Notes: generated by a model not told the origin, from the letters alone. A stretch of DNA of 64,000 nucleotides from Nonlabens sp. MB-3u-79 (GCF_002831625.1 NZ_CP025116.1:2161501-2225500), one strand, 5' to 3'. Numbered from the stretch's first letter, positions 8,854 through 17,610 are shown. Translations and numbers: made by a program.

Positions 8854-9749
8854 TGGCATTTGAAATAAGAAAATATGGAGCTATCGATATAGGGACTAAT
8901 GCTATTAGATTGCTAATTGCAACCATAACTTTATATAATGATGAGCCACCAGTTTTTAAAAAAACAAGCCTGATTAGGGTGCCGGTAAGACTAGGTCAGG
9001 ATGTATTTACTACAGGTAATATTTCCAAAGAAAATATTTCTCGTATGATAGATGCTATGAAATCCTATCAGTTATTAATGGGCGTTCACAAAGTGAAATC
9101 TTATAAGGCTTATGCTACTAGTGCCATGCGAGAAGCAAAGAACGGTAAAGATGTCGTAGCACTCATTGAAAAGGAATCTGGAATTCATATAGATATCATT
9201 GACGGGTCTCACGAAGCGGCTATTATCGCAATGACAGATTTACATGCAGTGATTGATGAAAGTAAAGTATTCCTCTATGTAGATGTAGGTGGCGGTAGTA
9301 CTGAGTTTACCCTATTTGCATACGGTAAAGAAATCGTATCCAGATCTTTTAAAATAGGAACGGTACGATTGATTAATGATATGGTCAACAAAACACTTTG
9401 GGATGAGGCTCAGCAGTGGATCAAAGAGGTGACAGCTCCTTACGAGCGCATTGATTTAATAGGTTCTGGTGGTAACATTAATAACATCTTTAAAAGTAGT
9501 GGTAAAGCGATAGGTAAGCCGCTCTCTTACTTTTATTTGGCTAATTACTACGAGCAACTACAAAATTATAATTATGAAGAGCGAGTGTACCACCTGAACT
9601 TGAATCACGATAGGGCAGATGTTATTATACCCGCTTGTCGTATCTATTTAAGAGCTATGAAGTGGAGCAGAGCTAAAAACATATATGTTCCTAAGATAGG
9701 TCTGACTGATGGTATTATTAAATCCATATACAATACCGACAAAGGATAA
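8853..9749 (+). CDS. ppx: Exopolyphosphatase / pppGpp phosphohydrolase family protein
   Basis: A 298-residue single-module Ppx/GppA protein of the actin-like ATPase fold. Phosphate-binding motifs are GAIDIGTNAIRLLIA near residue 9, VDVGGGSTEFTLF near 144 and LIGSGGNINN near 200. Short Ppx proteins lacking the C-terminal HD extension typically remove terminal phosphates from polyphosphate, sometimes also from pppGpp; which applies here cannot be told. Its ATG overlaps the ppk1 stop, so it is the last gene of the pdxH-sixA-ppk1-ppx run. Confidence 0.92.
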   Translation: MAFEIRKYGAIDIGTNAIRLLIATITLYNDEPPVFKKTSLIRVPVRLGQDVFTTGNISKENISRMIDAMKSYQLLMGVHKVKSYKAYATSAMREAKNGKDVVALIEKESGIHIDIIDGSHEAAIIAMTDLHAVIDESKVFLYVDVGGGSTEFTLFAYGKEIVSRSFKIGTVRLINDMVNKTLWDEAQQWIKEVTAPYERIDLIGSGGNINNIFKSSGKAIGKPLSYFYLANYYEQLQNYNYEERVYHLNLNHDRADVIIPACRIYLRAMKWSRAKNIYVPKIGLTDGIIKSIYNTDKG

Positions 9750-9836
9750 TAGTATAGGGTTTTAATGGACACCCTTTCGTGGAGCCCTACTTTACATTTA
9801 GGTCCTTGTTATATAAAAGACAACGCTACGATAGTT

Positions 9837-10409
9837 ATGAAAAAACTTTTACTCTTTGTATTTATAGTTTCGTGCACAACTATGATGCATGCTCAAGCTT
9901 CTGGTGCTAGTTCTTATGGTTTCCGTTTTGGAGTAAATTACTCTTCATTATCTGGTGATGTTGTATCTGCTGACTATAATAGTAGAATAGGTTTACACGC
10001 TAATTTCTTAGCTGAAATTCCTTTGAATACTATTTTTTATTTACAACCAGAAATAGGCCTCTCGGCTTTGGGTGTGAATGAAAACGAAATAGGATTAGAC
10101 AATGGTGATATAGTACCATTAAAGACCAACTGGTTGCAAGTAGCTGTTCTCGCTCATTTAAAAATAGGTCATCGTGCTTTTGTTCTCGTTGGTCCACAAG
10201 CTGGTGTCAACGTCACTGAAAGAGATCAAAATGACTATTACAACTATGATTTTGATGCAGTTGTAGGCATTGGTTATAGGATTAACGAAAACTTAGGTGT
10301 AGACCTGCGTTACGGTTATGGGCTTTCTAATGTTTTTGATAAAGAATTTGCAACTGTGTCTGATGCGAGCAATAGGTGGTTGCAATTAGGAGTTGCTTAT
10401 AAGTTATAA
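9837..10409 (+). CDS. Porin-family outer membrane beta-barrel protein
   Basis: Starting at the ATG at 9837 gives 190 residues with a clear signal peptide (MKKLLLFVFIVSCTTMMHAQ). The mature part alternates short amphipathic strands ending in aromatic residues: YGFRFGVNYSSLSG, FYLQPEIGLSALG, WLQVAVLAHLKIG, LGVDLRYGYGLSNV and WLQLGVAYKL. This is the pattern of the small eight-stranded barrels (PF13568 type) abundant in Bacteroidetes. The terminal residue context fits insertion into the outer membrane. Cargo or function is unknown. It follows ppx by 87 nt and may have its own promoter; it ends at a bidirectional terminator shared with dnaX. Confidence 0.85.
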   Translation: MKKLLLFVFIVSCTTMMHAQASGASSYGFRFGVNYSSLSGDVVSADYNSRIGLHANFLAEIPLNTIFYLQPEIGLSALGVNENEIGLDNGDIVPLKTNWLQVAVLAHLKIGHRAFVLVGPQAGVNVTERDQNDYYNYDFDAVVGIGYRINENLGVDLRYGYGLSNVFDKEFATVSDASNRWLQLGVAYKL

Positions 10410-10431
10410 ATACCGCTTCCATTTATATACA

Positions 10432-10458
10432 AAAAAGCCTCTTATAAAGAGGCTTTTT
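10432..10458. terminator. Bidirectional intrinsic terminator
   Basis: AAAAAGCCTCTT / AAGAGGCTTTTT between the porin-like gene and convergent dnaX. Confidence 0.85.
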
Positions 10459-10481
10459 ATGTTTAGTATATTTTCTTAGTA

Positions 10482-12320
10482 TTAAAAATCTAAATCAAAG
10501 GTTCTTCTCAATAGGTCAACAGCAGGGTTTTTCTCTACTAGTTTTGTGAACTTATCTTGGTCTGTATAAACATATTTTTTAGTAACGCTTTTATCTACTG
10601 CTATTTCAAAGTCTATAAGGTAGTTGTTCAACTCTCGTTTTAAGTATACTAGGATTTGCCCTTGTGATTTCTCGAGATCTTCCTTCATGGATTTGTTAGG
10701 AAAACGCAACATCACCGTGGTACCTCTAAGAATAGGTTGGTCTGCATTGATGATACTGGCTAGAATAAGCTGTCCTCTTTCTTTAAGATGTTCTACATAT
10801 TTGGCCCATACCAGGCTTAATTGCTCTTGAGTAAACACTTCCTCTGGCAGTTGATGTTGTGCTACTTTTTTACCTTGTTGTTGAGCTATATGAGTGTTTT
10901 TCTCCTCTATTCCTTGGATAGAAAGGCCACTTATCTTTTTCTTGCTTTTATCAAGTAAAGCTTTTCGTTTCTCTTCAAGAGATGCTGATATCGCAGGAGT
11001 TGGTATTTCGGTAGCGACCTCTTCCTCTTTTTCTTCCAGTTTCTCTTCTCCACCTGAAGGGTTTGCTGCATTTTCAGGAGTATCATAAGTAGTGGAATCC
11101 TCCTGTACTTGAGGACTTGTTTCCTGCATAACTATTTCCACCTCTTTCTTTTCTTCCTTTACTTTAGGAGAAGTAGGTAAAGAAGAAAGGCTTGGGTTTA
11201 CAGTAGTGTGTTCAAATTGGACTGCCGGTATGATGTACTTTACATCATTTTTTTTTTCTCCATCAGAAGTGATGGAGGCAAGTTGCATAAGAGTTAATTC
11301 TATCAGAAGCCGCTGGTTGCGACTGGATCGATAATTAAAATCGGCTTGATTTGCTATTTCTATACATTGTCTTAAAAAAGGAAGGTCTACTTTTTTAGAT
11401 TGTTCTAAGTACTTTGCTTTTGTTTTTTCTCCTACTTCTAGTAGTGCAATGGTACGCTCATCTTTACCAACCATCAGGTCTCTAAAATGAGAAGCCAGAC
11501 CGCTTACAAAGTGCTGTCCGTCAAAACCTTTTGCCATGATCACATCATAGTCCACTAACAATTGCGGGATGTTATTTTCCAGCAATAAATCAGTCATATT
11601 AAAGTAAGTATCCCTATCAAGAACATTTAAATTTTCGGTAACAGCTTCTACAGTGAGCTCTTTTCCGGAAAAACTGACCACACGGTCAAAAATGGAAAGG
11701 GAATCCCTTAAGGCACCATCAGCTTTTTGAGCAATAATCTGTAGGGCATCTTCCTCAGCATTGATCCCTTCCTTTATAGATATGCGTTTTAAATGCTCGC
11801 GCATAGCGCTCACTGTAATGCGTTTAAAGTCAAATATTTGACAACGGGAAAGTATCGTTGGAATAATTTTATGCTTCTCTGTTGTTGCAAGAATAAAGAT
11901 CGCATGTGCAGGCGGTTCTTCTAGAGTTTTAAGAAAGGCATTAAAGGCCGCATTAGAAAGCATGTGTACCTCATCAATAATATAAATCTTGTATTTACCT
12001 ACTTGTGGAGGGATACGCACTTGGTCTACAATACTTCTTATCTGGTCTACACCATTATTAGAAGCGGCATCTAATTCAAAAATATTAAAGGCAAAATCCT
12101 CATCTGCATCATAATCACCACTTTCATGGTTGATCTTTTTTGCAAGAATTCGGGCACAAGTTGTTTTTCCAACACCTCTAGGACCTGTAAACAGTAGCGC
12201 TTGCGCTAGGTGATTGCTTTTTATTGCATTCTCCAGCGTCTTTGTAATAGCGCCTTGACCTACGACATCTTCAAAGGTTTCAGGACGGTATTTTCTAGCC
12301 GATACTATAAATGGTTCCAT
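10482..12320 (-). CDS. dnaX: DNA polymerase III subunit gamma/tau
   Basis: A 612-residue clamp-loader ATPase. Walker A is GPRGVGKTT (46-54), Walker B region is YIIDEVHMLS, and the sensor/arginine-finger region is ATTEKHKIIPTILSRCQIFDF. A low-complexity Glu/Pro/Ser linker (about 380-480) leads to a tau-like C-terminal part, so the full-length product is tau-like. The four cysteines of the zinc module found in E. coli DnaX between Walker A and the ELDAAS motif are absent here (61-83 contain none). It is convergent with the porin-like gene and divergent from rnpB, 94 nt apart. Confidence 0.95.
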   Translation of the reverse strand: MEPFIVSARKYRPETFEDVVGQGAITKTLENAIKSNHLAQALLFTGPRGVGKTTCARILAKKINHESGDYDADEDFAFNIFELDAASNNGVDQIRSIVDQVRIPPQVGKYKIYIIDEVHMLSNAAFNAFLKTLEEPPAHAIFILATTEKHKIIPTILSRCQIFDFKRITVSAMREHLKRISIKEGINAEEDALQIIAQKADGALRDSLSIFDRVVSFSGKELTVEAVTENLNVLDRDTYFNMTDLLLENNIPQLLVDYDVIMAKGFDGQHFVSGLASHFRDLMVGKDERTIALLEVGEKTKAKYLEQSKKVDLPFLRQCIEIANQADFNYRSSRNQRLLIELTLMQLASITSDGEKKNDVKYIIPAVQFEHTTVNPSLSSLPTSPKVKEEKKEVEIVMQETSPQVQEDSTTYDTPENAANPSGGEEKLEEKEEEVATEIPTPAISASLEEKRKALLDKSKKKISGLSIQGIEEKNTHIAQQQGKKVAQHQLPEEVFTQEQLSLVWAKYVEHLKERGQLILASIINADQPILRGTTVMLRFPNKSMKEDLEKSQGQILVYLKRELNNYLIDFEIAVDKSVTKKYVYTDQDKFTKLVEKNPAVDLLRRTFDLDF

Positions 12321-12400
12321 ATGTCAAAGATACTTTTCTATGATCTTTTAGATCGGCTTTCTAAGCCTATAATTTCTGTGAATTATCAACATTTATTAAC

Positions 12401-12408
12401 TAGTTTTG
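12401..12408 (+). promoter_or_regulatory. Putative -7 box for RNase P RNA
   Basis: TAGTTTTG matches TAnnTTTG and ends 6 nt before the predicted RNA 5' end at 12415. The -33 TTTG box is weak. Confidence 0.5.
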
Positions 12409-12414
12409 TGGCTT

Positions 12415-12734
12415 AGCAGGTCGCCTTATCGATCTTGCGCAAGCGAGGTAGGAAAGTCCGGACACCATAGGATAACATAGCGGCTAACGGCCGTCGTTTT
12501 GTTTTCGCTTTCGCGAAAGCGAGATAGGACTAGTGCAACAGAAAGTATGTACAGATAATGCTGTAGTGAAACCAGGTAAACTCTATGTGGTGAAATGTCG
12601 CGTAAATCAGAGCTTGAGCGCGATCCGCGCGATTCTGAAGGGTAGGCAGTTAGAGATAACGAGCAATCGTTATACTAGATAAATGATAAGGTGCTTGAGT
12701 AATTAGGTAACAGAATCCGGCTTATAGACCTGCT
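12415..12734 (+). ncRNA. rnpB: RNase P RNA, bacterial class A
   Basis: This is the catalytic RNA that trims tRNA 5' ends. P1 is formed by AGCAGGTC (12415-12422) and GACCTGCT (12727-12734). The conserved core is present: GAGGTAGGAAAGTCCGGACACCATAG near 12448, a TAGTGCAACAGAAAGTA block near 12532, GTGAAACCAGGTAAACTC near 12567, GAAGGGTAGGCAG-like sequence near 12638 and ACAGAATCCGGCTTATAGACC at the 3' end. About 320 nt. A complete HIP palindrome (12507-12520) forms an extra-strong hairpin where helix P9 is expected, directly after the P8 stem around 12479-12494. Confidence 0.95.
12507..12520. repeat. HIP palindrome copy 4 (inside rnpB)
   Basis: Exact GCTTTCGCGAAAGC, extended to an 18-nt palindrome TCGC...GCGA, in the variable P9 position of RNase P RNA. 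Confidence 0.95.
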
Positions 12735-12773
12735 ATTTTTTATTCCATCCCAACAAATAAATCGATCATATGA

Positions 12774-13376
12774 TCAGACCGCTTTTTCCCCAAAAATAGG
12801 AAAAGGTCGGTAGGCATAATAGTGTAAAACTTCTTCTATAGCTATTTTAAGAGCCTTATTGATCGGTAGTATGATGTTTCCTAAATGAAAATCGATTTGA
12901 TTTAATTGCATGTAATAGGTCGAAAAGATAGGAACAGATAATCCTTTAGAAAGAGCTTCTAGGTTAGAGTTATAAGCGTCCGTCTGGCCTTCTTTGATGA
13001 TTTTACAAGTTGCTAGTCTCAATTTGCCATATTTATCGGTACTGGCAGCACTTCCAAATAACCTACAGATCAAACCTCGGTATTTATAATTGCTACAACT
13101 TCCTTGATCAATGATGGATAAGGGTTTGTAAATCATACAAGTGGAGCTGTTTTTTTTCTTTAGTTTAAGGAGTGTGTTTTCTGCTTCCCCATTTAAAAAT
13201 AAATGAAAGGCCCATGGTAAAAACTCTAAAGGAGAAGCTTCTACATCTGGATAGGTGCAACATTTACCACAACCAGAAACACAACTCATTCCTGATACTT
13301 TGGCAAAGGCAGTAGTTTCTTGCTCTAATTGGTGAAAAAGATCTTCTACCAATTGTACTTTGCGCTCTATGGACAT
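12774..13376 (-). CDS. YkgJ-family cysteine cluster protein
   Basis: A 200-residue protein with the Zn/Fe-chelating cysteine pattern of the YkgJ (UPF0153-type) family: CVSGCGKCCTYPDVEASPLEF near residues 30-50, then CMIYKPL, GSCSNYKYRGLICRLFG and LATCKII. The spacing CxxxCxxCC followed by downstream C-x(n)-C pairs suggests a metal site. The biochemical role of the family is not established. No signal peptide or membrane segment is seen. It is transcribed towards rnpB, with no operon partner. Confidence 0.85.
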   Translation of the reverse strand: MSIERKVQLVEDLFHQLEQETTAFAKVSGMSCVSGCGKCCTYPDVEASPLEFLPWAFHLFLNGEAENTLLKLKKKNSSTCMIYKPLSIIDQGSCSNYKYRGLICRLFGSAASTDKYGKLRLATCKIIKEGQTDAYNSNLEALSKGLSVPIFSTYYMQLNQIDFHLGNIILPINKALKIAIEEVLHYYAYRPFPIFGEKAV

Positions 13377-13398
13377 TTTTTAAGGAAAGATAATCTTA

Positions 13399-13421
13399 TT
13401 AAAGCCTTAGTGTATAATTAT
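13399..13421. repeat. Short dispersed repeat, copy A
   Basis: TTAAAGCCTTAGTGTATAAT and the next three bases recur at 42678-42700 with one single-base indel. The rest of 13422-13573 contains nothing recognised. Confidence 0.5.
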
Positions 13422-13573
13422 GATACTATTTTTTAGTGGGTTTATTTGATTTGGATGAACTCACCAATCAGTGCAACCAGCTAACGATTATATTTCAAGC
13501 TTGCTGATCTATGGATCAATTAATAACTGTTTCAAAGGCGGTAATTAAAGCCCTTATTCATAGCATAAACCTT

Positions 13574-13596
13574 AATAGTGCAGATAGTGCACTATT
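13574..13596. terminator. Inverted repeat at the 3' end of the small membrane protein gene
   Basis: AATAGTGCA-GATAG-TGCACTATT, a 9-bp perfect stem next to the stop codon at 13595; it lacks a clear T-run, so terminator function is uncertain. Confidence 0.4.
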
Positions 13597-13984
13597 AAAT
13601 CACATTATAAATTATCAATCCACCTAATAAAAAAGCAAATGGAGCTAAAAGTTGCCAGTATAAGGGCTGGAGTATATCAGCGGCTTTCATGGAAAAATGA
13701 TGATGTTTGATTCTTGGAATCATATACAATACTAACGAAGTCAATAGCATGAACCACCCCAGAACTTTAAATGCAATAGGCAATTTTGAAAAGTCACCAT
13801 ACATGATCATGGCTATAGCAGGAATCAATCGCAGTGTAATCTCTGTATAGTTGATCCAGTTGGTGCTTCCGGCTTTTCGTAATGTAGCTCTTGCTTTTTT
13901 AGGAGCAAAAAGCATCAGAAACCCAGCTATAATAATAATAACTCCGAAGACTAAGATGATATATTTTGCTGTGCTTACTAGCAT
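13595..13984 (-). CDS. Small four-helix membrane protein, unknown function
   Basis: 129 residues starting at the ATG at 13984 (a GTG lies one codon upstream). Four hydrophobic segments are visible: about 5-25, 48-62, 68-86 and 105-125. Charged loops are PKKARATLRKAG and MIPRIKHHH. No recognised domain. It follows rsmD by about 30 nt on the same strand and may be transcribed with it. The function cannot be assigned from sequence. Confidence 0.7.
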   Translation of the reverse strand: MLVSTAKYIILVFGVIIIIAGFLMLFAPKKARATLRKAGSTNWINYTEITLRLIPAIAMIMYGDFSKLPIAFKVLGWFMLLTSLVLYMIPRIKHHHFSMKAADILQPLYWQLLAPFAFLLGGLIIYNVI

Positions 13985-14013
13985 CACCTTTAGGATTTAT
14001 AGTTAATATATTT

Positions 14014-14568
14014 TCACTCTTCTTCACTACTAGGACCTTCAAAAAAGCTAAAAACCGTACCGCCATAACGCCGCTCGTTATCAAAATGTTCATGAGTAGC
14101 TAGTGAGGTGTGTTTAGAATGTTCTATAATAAGAATTCCATCTTCGGCAAGAAGCTCGTTAGCATACACGAAGTTTGGGATTTTTAGAAACTCTTCTTCT
14201 TCCAGCGCATAAGGTGGGTCAGCAAAGATGATGTCGTACTTGCCTTTGTGTTTTTCTAGAAACTTAAATACATCTGCCTTTATGGTATCTATAGGAAAAT
14301 CCAATTCTTCTGCCATTTTTTTTATAAAAGCGATGCAAGGATAATGTTGATCTACCGCAATTACACTTCCAGCACCACGACTGCAAAATTCATAAGACAT
14401 ATTGCCACTACCAGCAAAAAGCTCCAGCATTTTGATATCGTGAATATGAATCTTATGACGCAATATATTGAATAATGCCTCTTTAGACATATCGGTAGTA
14501 GGTCGTACAGGCAAGTTTTTGGGAGCCGATATACGTCGGCCTTTGTGCTTTCCAGATATTATACGCAT
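14014..14568 (-). CDS. rsmD: 16S rRNA (guanine(966)-N(2))-methyltransferase
   Basis: 184 residues. The N-terminus MRIISGKHKGRRI and VRPTTDMSKEALFNIL are signature RsmD segments. The SAM-binding motif is LELFAGSGNMSYE and the catalytic motif is FADPPYAL. The enzyme methylates G966 of 16S rRNA in the assembled 30S subunit. Its start overlaps the DUF3822 gene stop by 10 nt. DUF3822 next to rsmD is an arrangement I associate with Bacteroidetes. Confidence 0.94.
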   Translation of the reverse strand: MRIISGKHKGRRISAPKNLPVRPTTDMSKEALFNILRHKIHIHDIKMLELFAGSGNMSYEFCSRGAGSVIAVDQHYPCIAFIKKMAEELDFPIDTIKADVFKFLEKHKGKYDIIFADPPYALEEEEFLKIPNFVYANELLAEDGILIIEHSKHTSLATHEHFDNERRYGGTVFSFFEGPSSEEE

Positions 14569-15332
14569 AAGATTTGTTCTAAATAGTTAGGGTAGTCTTC
14601 TATATAACTTACATAACGCACGTAAGTGTATAAAAGATCAAATAATTCTTCTTCTTGTTGCTCTGCACACAAGATCATTTTCATGGTCTCTGGATCGAGA
14701 TCATTATGATGTGTGGTAAACATCGTGTAATATAAAATATCTTCTATGGCATCATGAGGGAAAAGATTTTGTGCCACGAGCTTTCCGTTTTTAAAAATAG
14801 TCAGATAAAAATGACTTTTTTTAATGTCTAGATATACCTGTGGTTGCAGCGTTGTTAGCTCCTTATCTCTCAACTCAAGAATACGAGAGCTGTAATGAAA
14901 ATACTCATAGCTGCCAAAGCGATCAAAGAAGTAGTTATTGATATTAGCATAGGCAATGTACACTGTATGTATGTCTAGATCTCCCAGATTTTTGTCCACA
15001 CTCAAGACATCTGTTTCTAATATTCTCGCATTGTATTTGAGATAATCTACCGCGTGGTCTTCACTGTATAAAGCTGCCGGGACGCTGGTAAATATATTGT
15101 GGTGGTAGAACAAGGTAGCTTTCGCGAAAGCGGAATCTAAAAAAGCCTCTTCCTTAAAACAATCCTCCATAGACTGCAAAATTTCTATAGGGTTTGCTGG
15201 GTGCTTAAACTCCTTATGCAACGAATTTAAGATTCCTGTTGCATCATAGGTATAAAAAGAAAGTCCATCCTGATGAATCAGAACGGACAGTTTCTTTATG
15301 GAGTCGTTAGGACTATTTTTCGTTGAGTGCAT
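14559..15332 (-). CDS. DUF3822 family protein
   Basis: 257 residues when started at the ATG at 15332 (MHSTKNSPNDSIKKLSVLIH), which overlaps the upstream gene by only 20 nt; longer starts are possible but overlap more. Segments such as LSVLIHQDGLSFYTYD, FDRFGSYEYFHYSSRIL and HFYLTIFKNGKLVAQNLF resemble the DUF3822 family, which has an actin/ASKHA-like look, but function is not established. A HIP palindrome is read as AFAKA (SAFAKATLFYHH). It lies in a three-gene overlapping run with rsmD. Confidence 0.75.
   Translation of the reverse strand: MHSTKNSPNDSIKKLSVLIHQDGLSFYTYDATGILNSLHKEFKHPANPIEILQSMEDCFKEEAFLDSAFAKATLFYHHNIFTSVPAALYSEDHAVDYLKYNARILETDVLSVDKNLGDLDIHTVYIAYANINNYFFDRFGSYEYFHYSSRILELRDKELTTLQPQVYLDIKKSHFYLTIFKNGKLVAQNLFPHDAIEDILYYTMFTTHHNDLDPETMKMILCAEQQEEELFDLLYTYVRYVSYIEDYPNYLEQILCV
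15118..15131. repeat. HIP palindrome copy 5 (inside DUF3822 gene)
   Basis: Exact GCTTTCGCGAAAGC, read AFAKA on the minus strand. Confidence 0.95.
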
Positions 15333-16065
15333 ACTGTCTTGGCCAGTTTCCACTAGTAGTAATTTCCTCAAGGCTACCAACAAAAAGAGTTGGGCCATCA
15401 ATACCTTCTACACTTTTCATTTCTAACTCTTCTTTTACAAGTCTTTCTGGCTGGTCAAAGAGAATATCTTTCTTTTGTGCCACAGCGCGGAAAACAGGAA
15501 TTCTGTTTTCTTTATCGATGACAACATCGGTCTTTAATTCTATAGAACCAGGAGCACCTTTGATAGTGTATTTCAATAGTTGAGAAACATCTACTTTACT
15601 AAACAGGGAATCTTTAACTGATGTAAAGCCTAAAGTATCTGTAAGCGTTATTTCTTTTTTGTATCCGTTAGGATCATCAGCACGAAGTCTAAATTTGATG
15701 TTGCGCTCTTCATCGATAATCGTACTATCACGTTTTTGAGTTAAAGCAAATTTTGCGGTGTCTATAAAACGAGATAATTTATCAATATCATCACTATAAG
15801 CACCTGTAATGGACTTGTGAGCATTTTGTGCTTCTCTTAAGAGTATCAATTGAGCTACTACTTCTTTGTAACGTTCTTCTTTTGCTGCTTCAAACTTCAC
15901 GGGCTCTTCAATAGATTTATACAGCTTGTATCCAAAAAAAACACTGATGCCTAACAACACAACAATTATAATTGGGTGTAGTTTTTTAGGGATCTTGTTA
16001 ATGAATATCGCTAAGAGAACAAGGACTATAAGACCTAAAACAACTGCTATAATTAAATTGACCAT
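15313..16065 (-). CDS. Conserved membrane-anchored protein, unknown function
   Basis: 250 residues with two N-terminal membrane segments (about 3-22 and 32-49), then a charged helix (VKFEAAKEERYKEVVAQLIL) and a soluble, strand-rich domain containing GAYSDDIDKLSRFIDTAKF and TIKGAPGSIELKTDV. The segment after the second membrane helix looks like a pilin-style helix plus beta fold, with the common AQNAHKSITGAYSDDIDKL pattern seen in Bacteroidetes unknowns. No catalytic motif. It is the first gene of the run leading to DUF3822 and rsmD. Confidence 0.7.
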   Translation of the reverse strand: MVNLIIAVVLGLIVLVLLAIFINKIPKKLHPIIIVVLLGISVFFGYKLYKSIEEPVKFEAAKEERYKEVVAQLILLREAQNAHKSITGAYSDDIDKLSRFIDTAKFALTQKRDSTIIDEERNIKFRLRADDPNGYKKEITLTDTLGFTSVKDSLFSKVDVSQLLKYTIKGAPGSIELKTDVVIDKENRIPVFRAVAQKKDILFDQPERLVKEELEMKSVEGIDGPTLFVGSLEEITTSGNWPRQYALNEK

Positions 16066-16182
16066 ATTTGAAGGGTTTAATGTTATTTTTTAACGCTAAC
16101 AAATCTACAATTTTTTTTCACTCGTCCTAGCCTGAGATATAAAATTTGAGTTAAGTTTATACTCAGTTTTCCACAATTGCCA

Positions 16183-17607
16183 ATGACTCCACAAGAATTT
16201 TACAAAGTACTCCTATTAGAGTTCCCTTTTAAGCCTACAAATGAGCAAGATAGGGCCTTAGAGTCCTTAGCCGATTTTATTATAGATACAAATAAAGATA
16301 GGCTTTTTATGCTGCGCGGTTATGCAGGAACCGGGAAAACTACCTTAATAAGTACTATTGTTAAGAGTATTTGGAATTTAAAAATGAGCTGTGTGTTGCT
16401 AGCCCCTACCGGTAGAGCAGCAAAAGTGATCAGTAATTATTCCAATAAACAAGCGGCCACGATTCACAGAGAAATTTATTATCCAAAAAGTCAAGGAAAT
16501 GGTGGTGTGCAGTTTACTTTAAAGCAAAACAAACACCGGAATGCGCTTTTTGTGGTAGATGAAGCATCAATGATTCCTGATGTGGCTGCAGATAATAAAA
16601 TGTTTGGGGGGAATGGTTCTCTTCTAGATGATCTTATTGAATATGTTTATAGCGGTGTCAATTGTAAGTTGATGATTATAGGAGACACCGCACAACTACC
16701 TCCGGTAAAGCTTGATGTTTCTCCAGCGCTGGACAGTCAGTTGATTGAACAACGTTATTTAAAAGAAGTCACAGAGATCGAATTAGACGAGGTAAAACGC
16801 CAAAGCGAGAACTCGGGAATCCTGCTCAATGCTACAGGAATACGAAATCATATATTACATCAGGAATTTGATTTTAAATTTGATGTAGAGAATTTTACCG
16901 ATATCAACAGACTTATAGATGGTTATGAAATCTTGGATGCTATCAATAGCGCCTATGATTTTCATGGTCATGAAGAAACCGCGATTATCGTGCGTTCTAA
17001 TAAAAGGGCCAACTTGTACAACCAGCAAATAAGATCGCGCATCTTGTTTAACGAGAATGAGCTCTCACCAGGAGATTACCTCATGGTAGTAAAGAACAAC
17101 TACCACTGGCTAGAGCCATCAAGTGACGCAGGGTTTATTGCTAATGGCGATATCGTAGAAGTGCTGGAAATATTTGGCTTTAAAAACATCTACGGTTTTC
17201 ATTTTGCAGAAGTTAAAGTCAGAATGGTCGATTATCCTAAAATGAAAGAATTTGAAACAGTACTCTTAATGGATACCCTCACTTCGGAAACACCTTCCTT
17301 AACATATGATGAGAGTAATAAACTCTATCAAGAAGTGCGTATGGATTATTTAAAACTACCCAAATACAAACAGTATAAGGAGATCAAAGAGAATCCGTTT
17401 TTTAACGCCTTGCAGGTCAAGTTCTCCTATGCTATTACCTGTCATAAATCACAAGGAGGGCAGTGGGAGAACGTGATTGTAGAGCAACCTTATTTACCTG
17501 AAGGACCTAATAAAGGCTATTTAAGATGGTTGTATACGGCAATTACTCGTGCTAAAACTAATTTGTATCTCATAGGTTTTAAAGACGATCATTTTATAGA
17601 ACGCTAG
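16183..17607 (+). CDS. RecD/Dda-type ATP-dependent DNA helicase
   Basis: 474 residues from the ATG at 16183. Superfamily 1 motifs: Walker A GYAGTGKTTLIS near residue 45, LAPTGRAAKVIS (motif Ia), VVDEASMIPD (motif II), MIIGDTAQLPPV (motif III), and at the C-terminus the UvrD_C_2 segment YAITCHKSQGGQWENV and WLYTAITRAKTNLYLIGF (motifs V-VI). This fits a stand-alone 5'-3' helicase of the RecD2/Dda group acting in replication or repair. No recB/recC neighbours are present. Downstream lies a 0.7-kb stretch of decayed sequence. Confidence 0.88.
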   Translation: MTPQEFYKVLLLEFPFKPTNEQDRALESLADFIIDTNKDRLFMLRGYAGTGKTTLISTIVKSIWNLKMSCVLLAPTGRAAKVISNYSNKQAATIHREIYYPKSQGNGGVQFTLKQNKHRNALFVVDEASMIPDVAADNKMFGGNGSLLDDLIEYVYSGVNCKLMIIGDTAQLPPVKLDVSPALDSQLIEQRYLKEVTEIELDEVKRQSENSGILLNATGIRNHILHQEFDFKFDVENFTDINRLIDGYEILDAINSAYDFHGHEETAIIVRSNKRANLYNQQIRSRILFNENELSPGDYLMVVKNNYHWLEPSSDAGFIANGDIVEVLEIFGFKNIYGFHFAEVKVRMVDYPKMKEFETVLLMDTLTSETPSLTYDESNKLYQEVRMDYLKLPKYKQYKEIKENPFFNALQVKFSYAITCHKSQGGQWENVIVEQPYLPEGPNKGYLRWLYTAITRAKTNLYLIGFKDDHFIER

Positions 17608-17610
17608 TTC

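Noticed and set aside
12210-12416. 68-codon plus-strand frame across the dnaX start and rnpB promoter
   Set aside because: Antisense to dnaX and running into RNase P RNA; a shadow frame.
13511-13627. 38-codon plus-strand ORF starting MDQLITVSKAVIKALIHSIN
   Set aside because: It overlaps the convergent membrane protein's 3' end and an inverted repeat; no support beyond an open frame.
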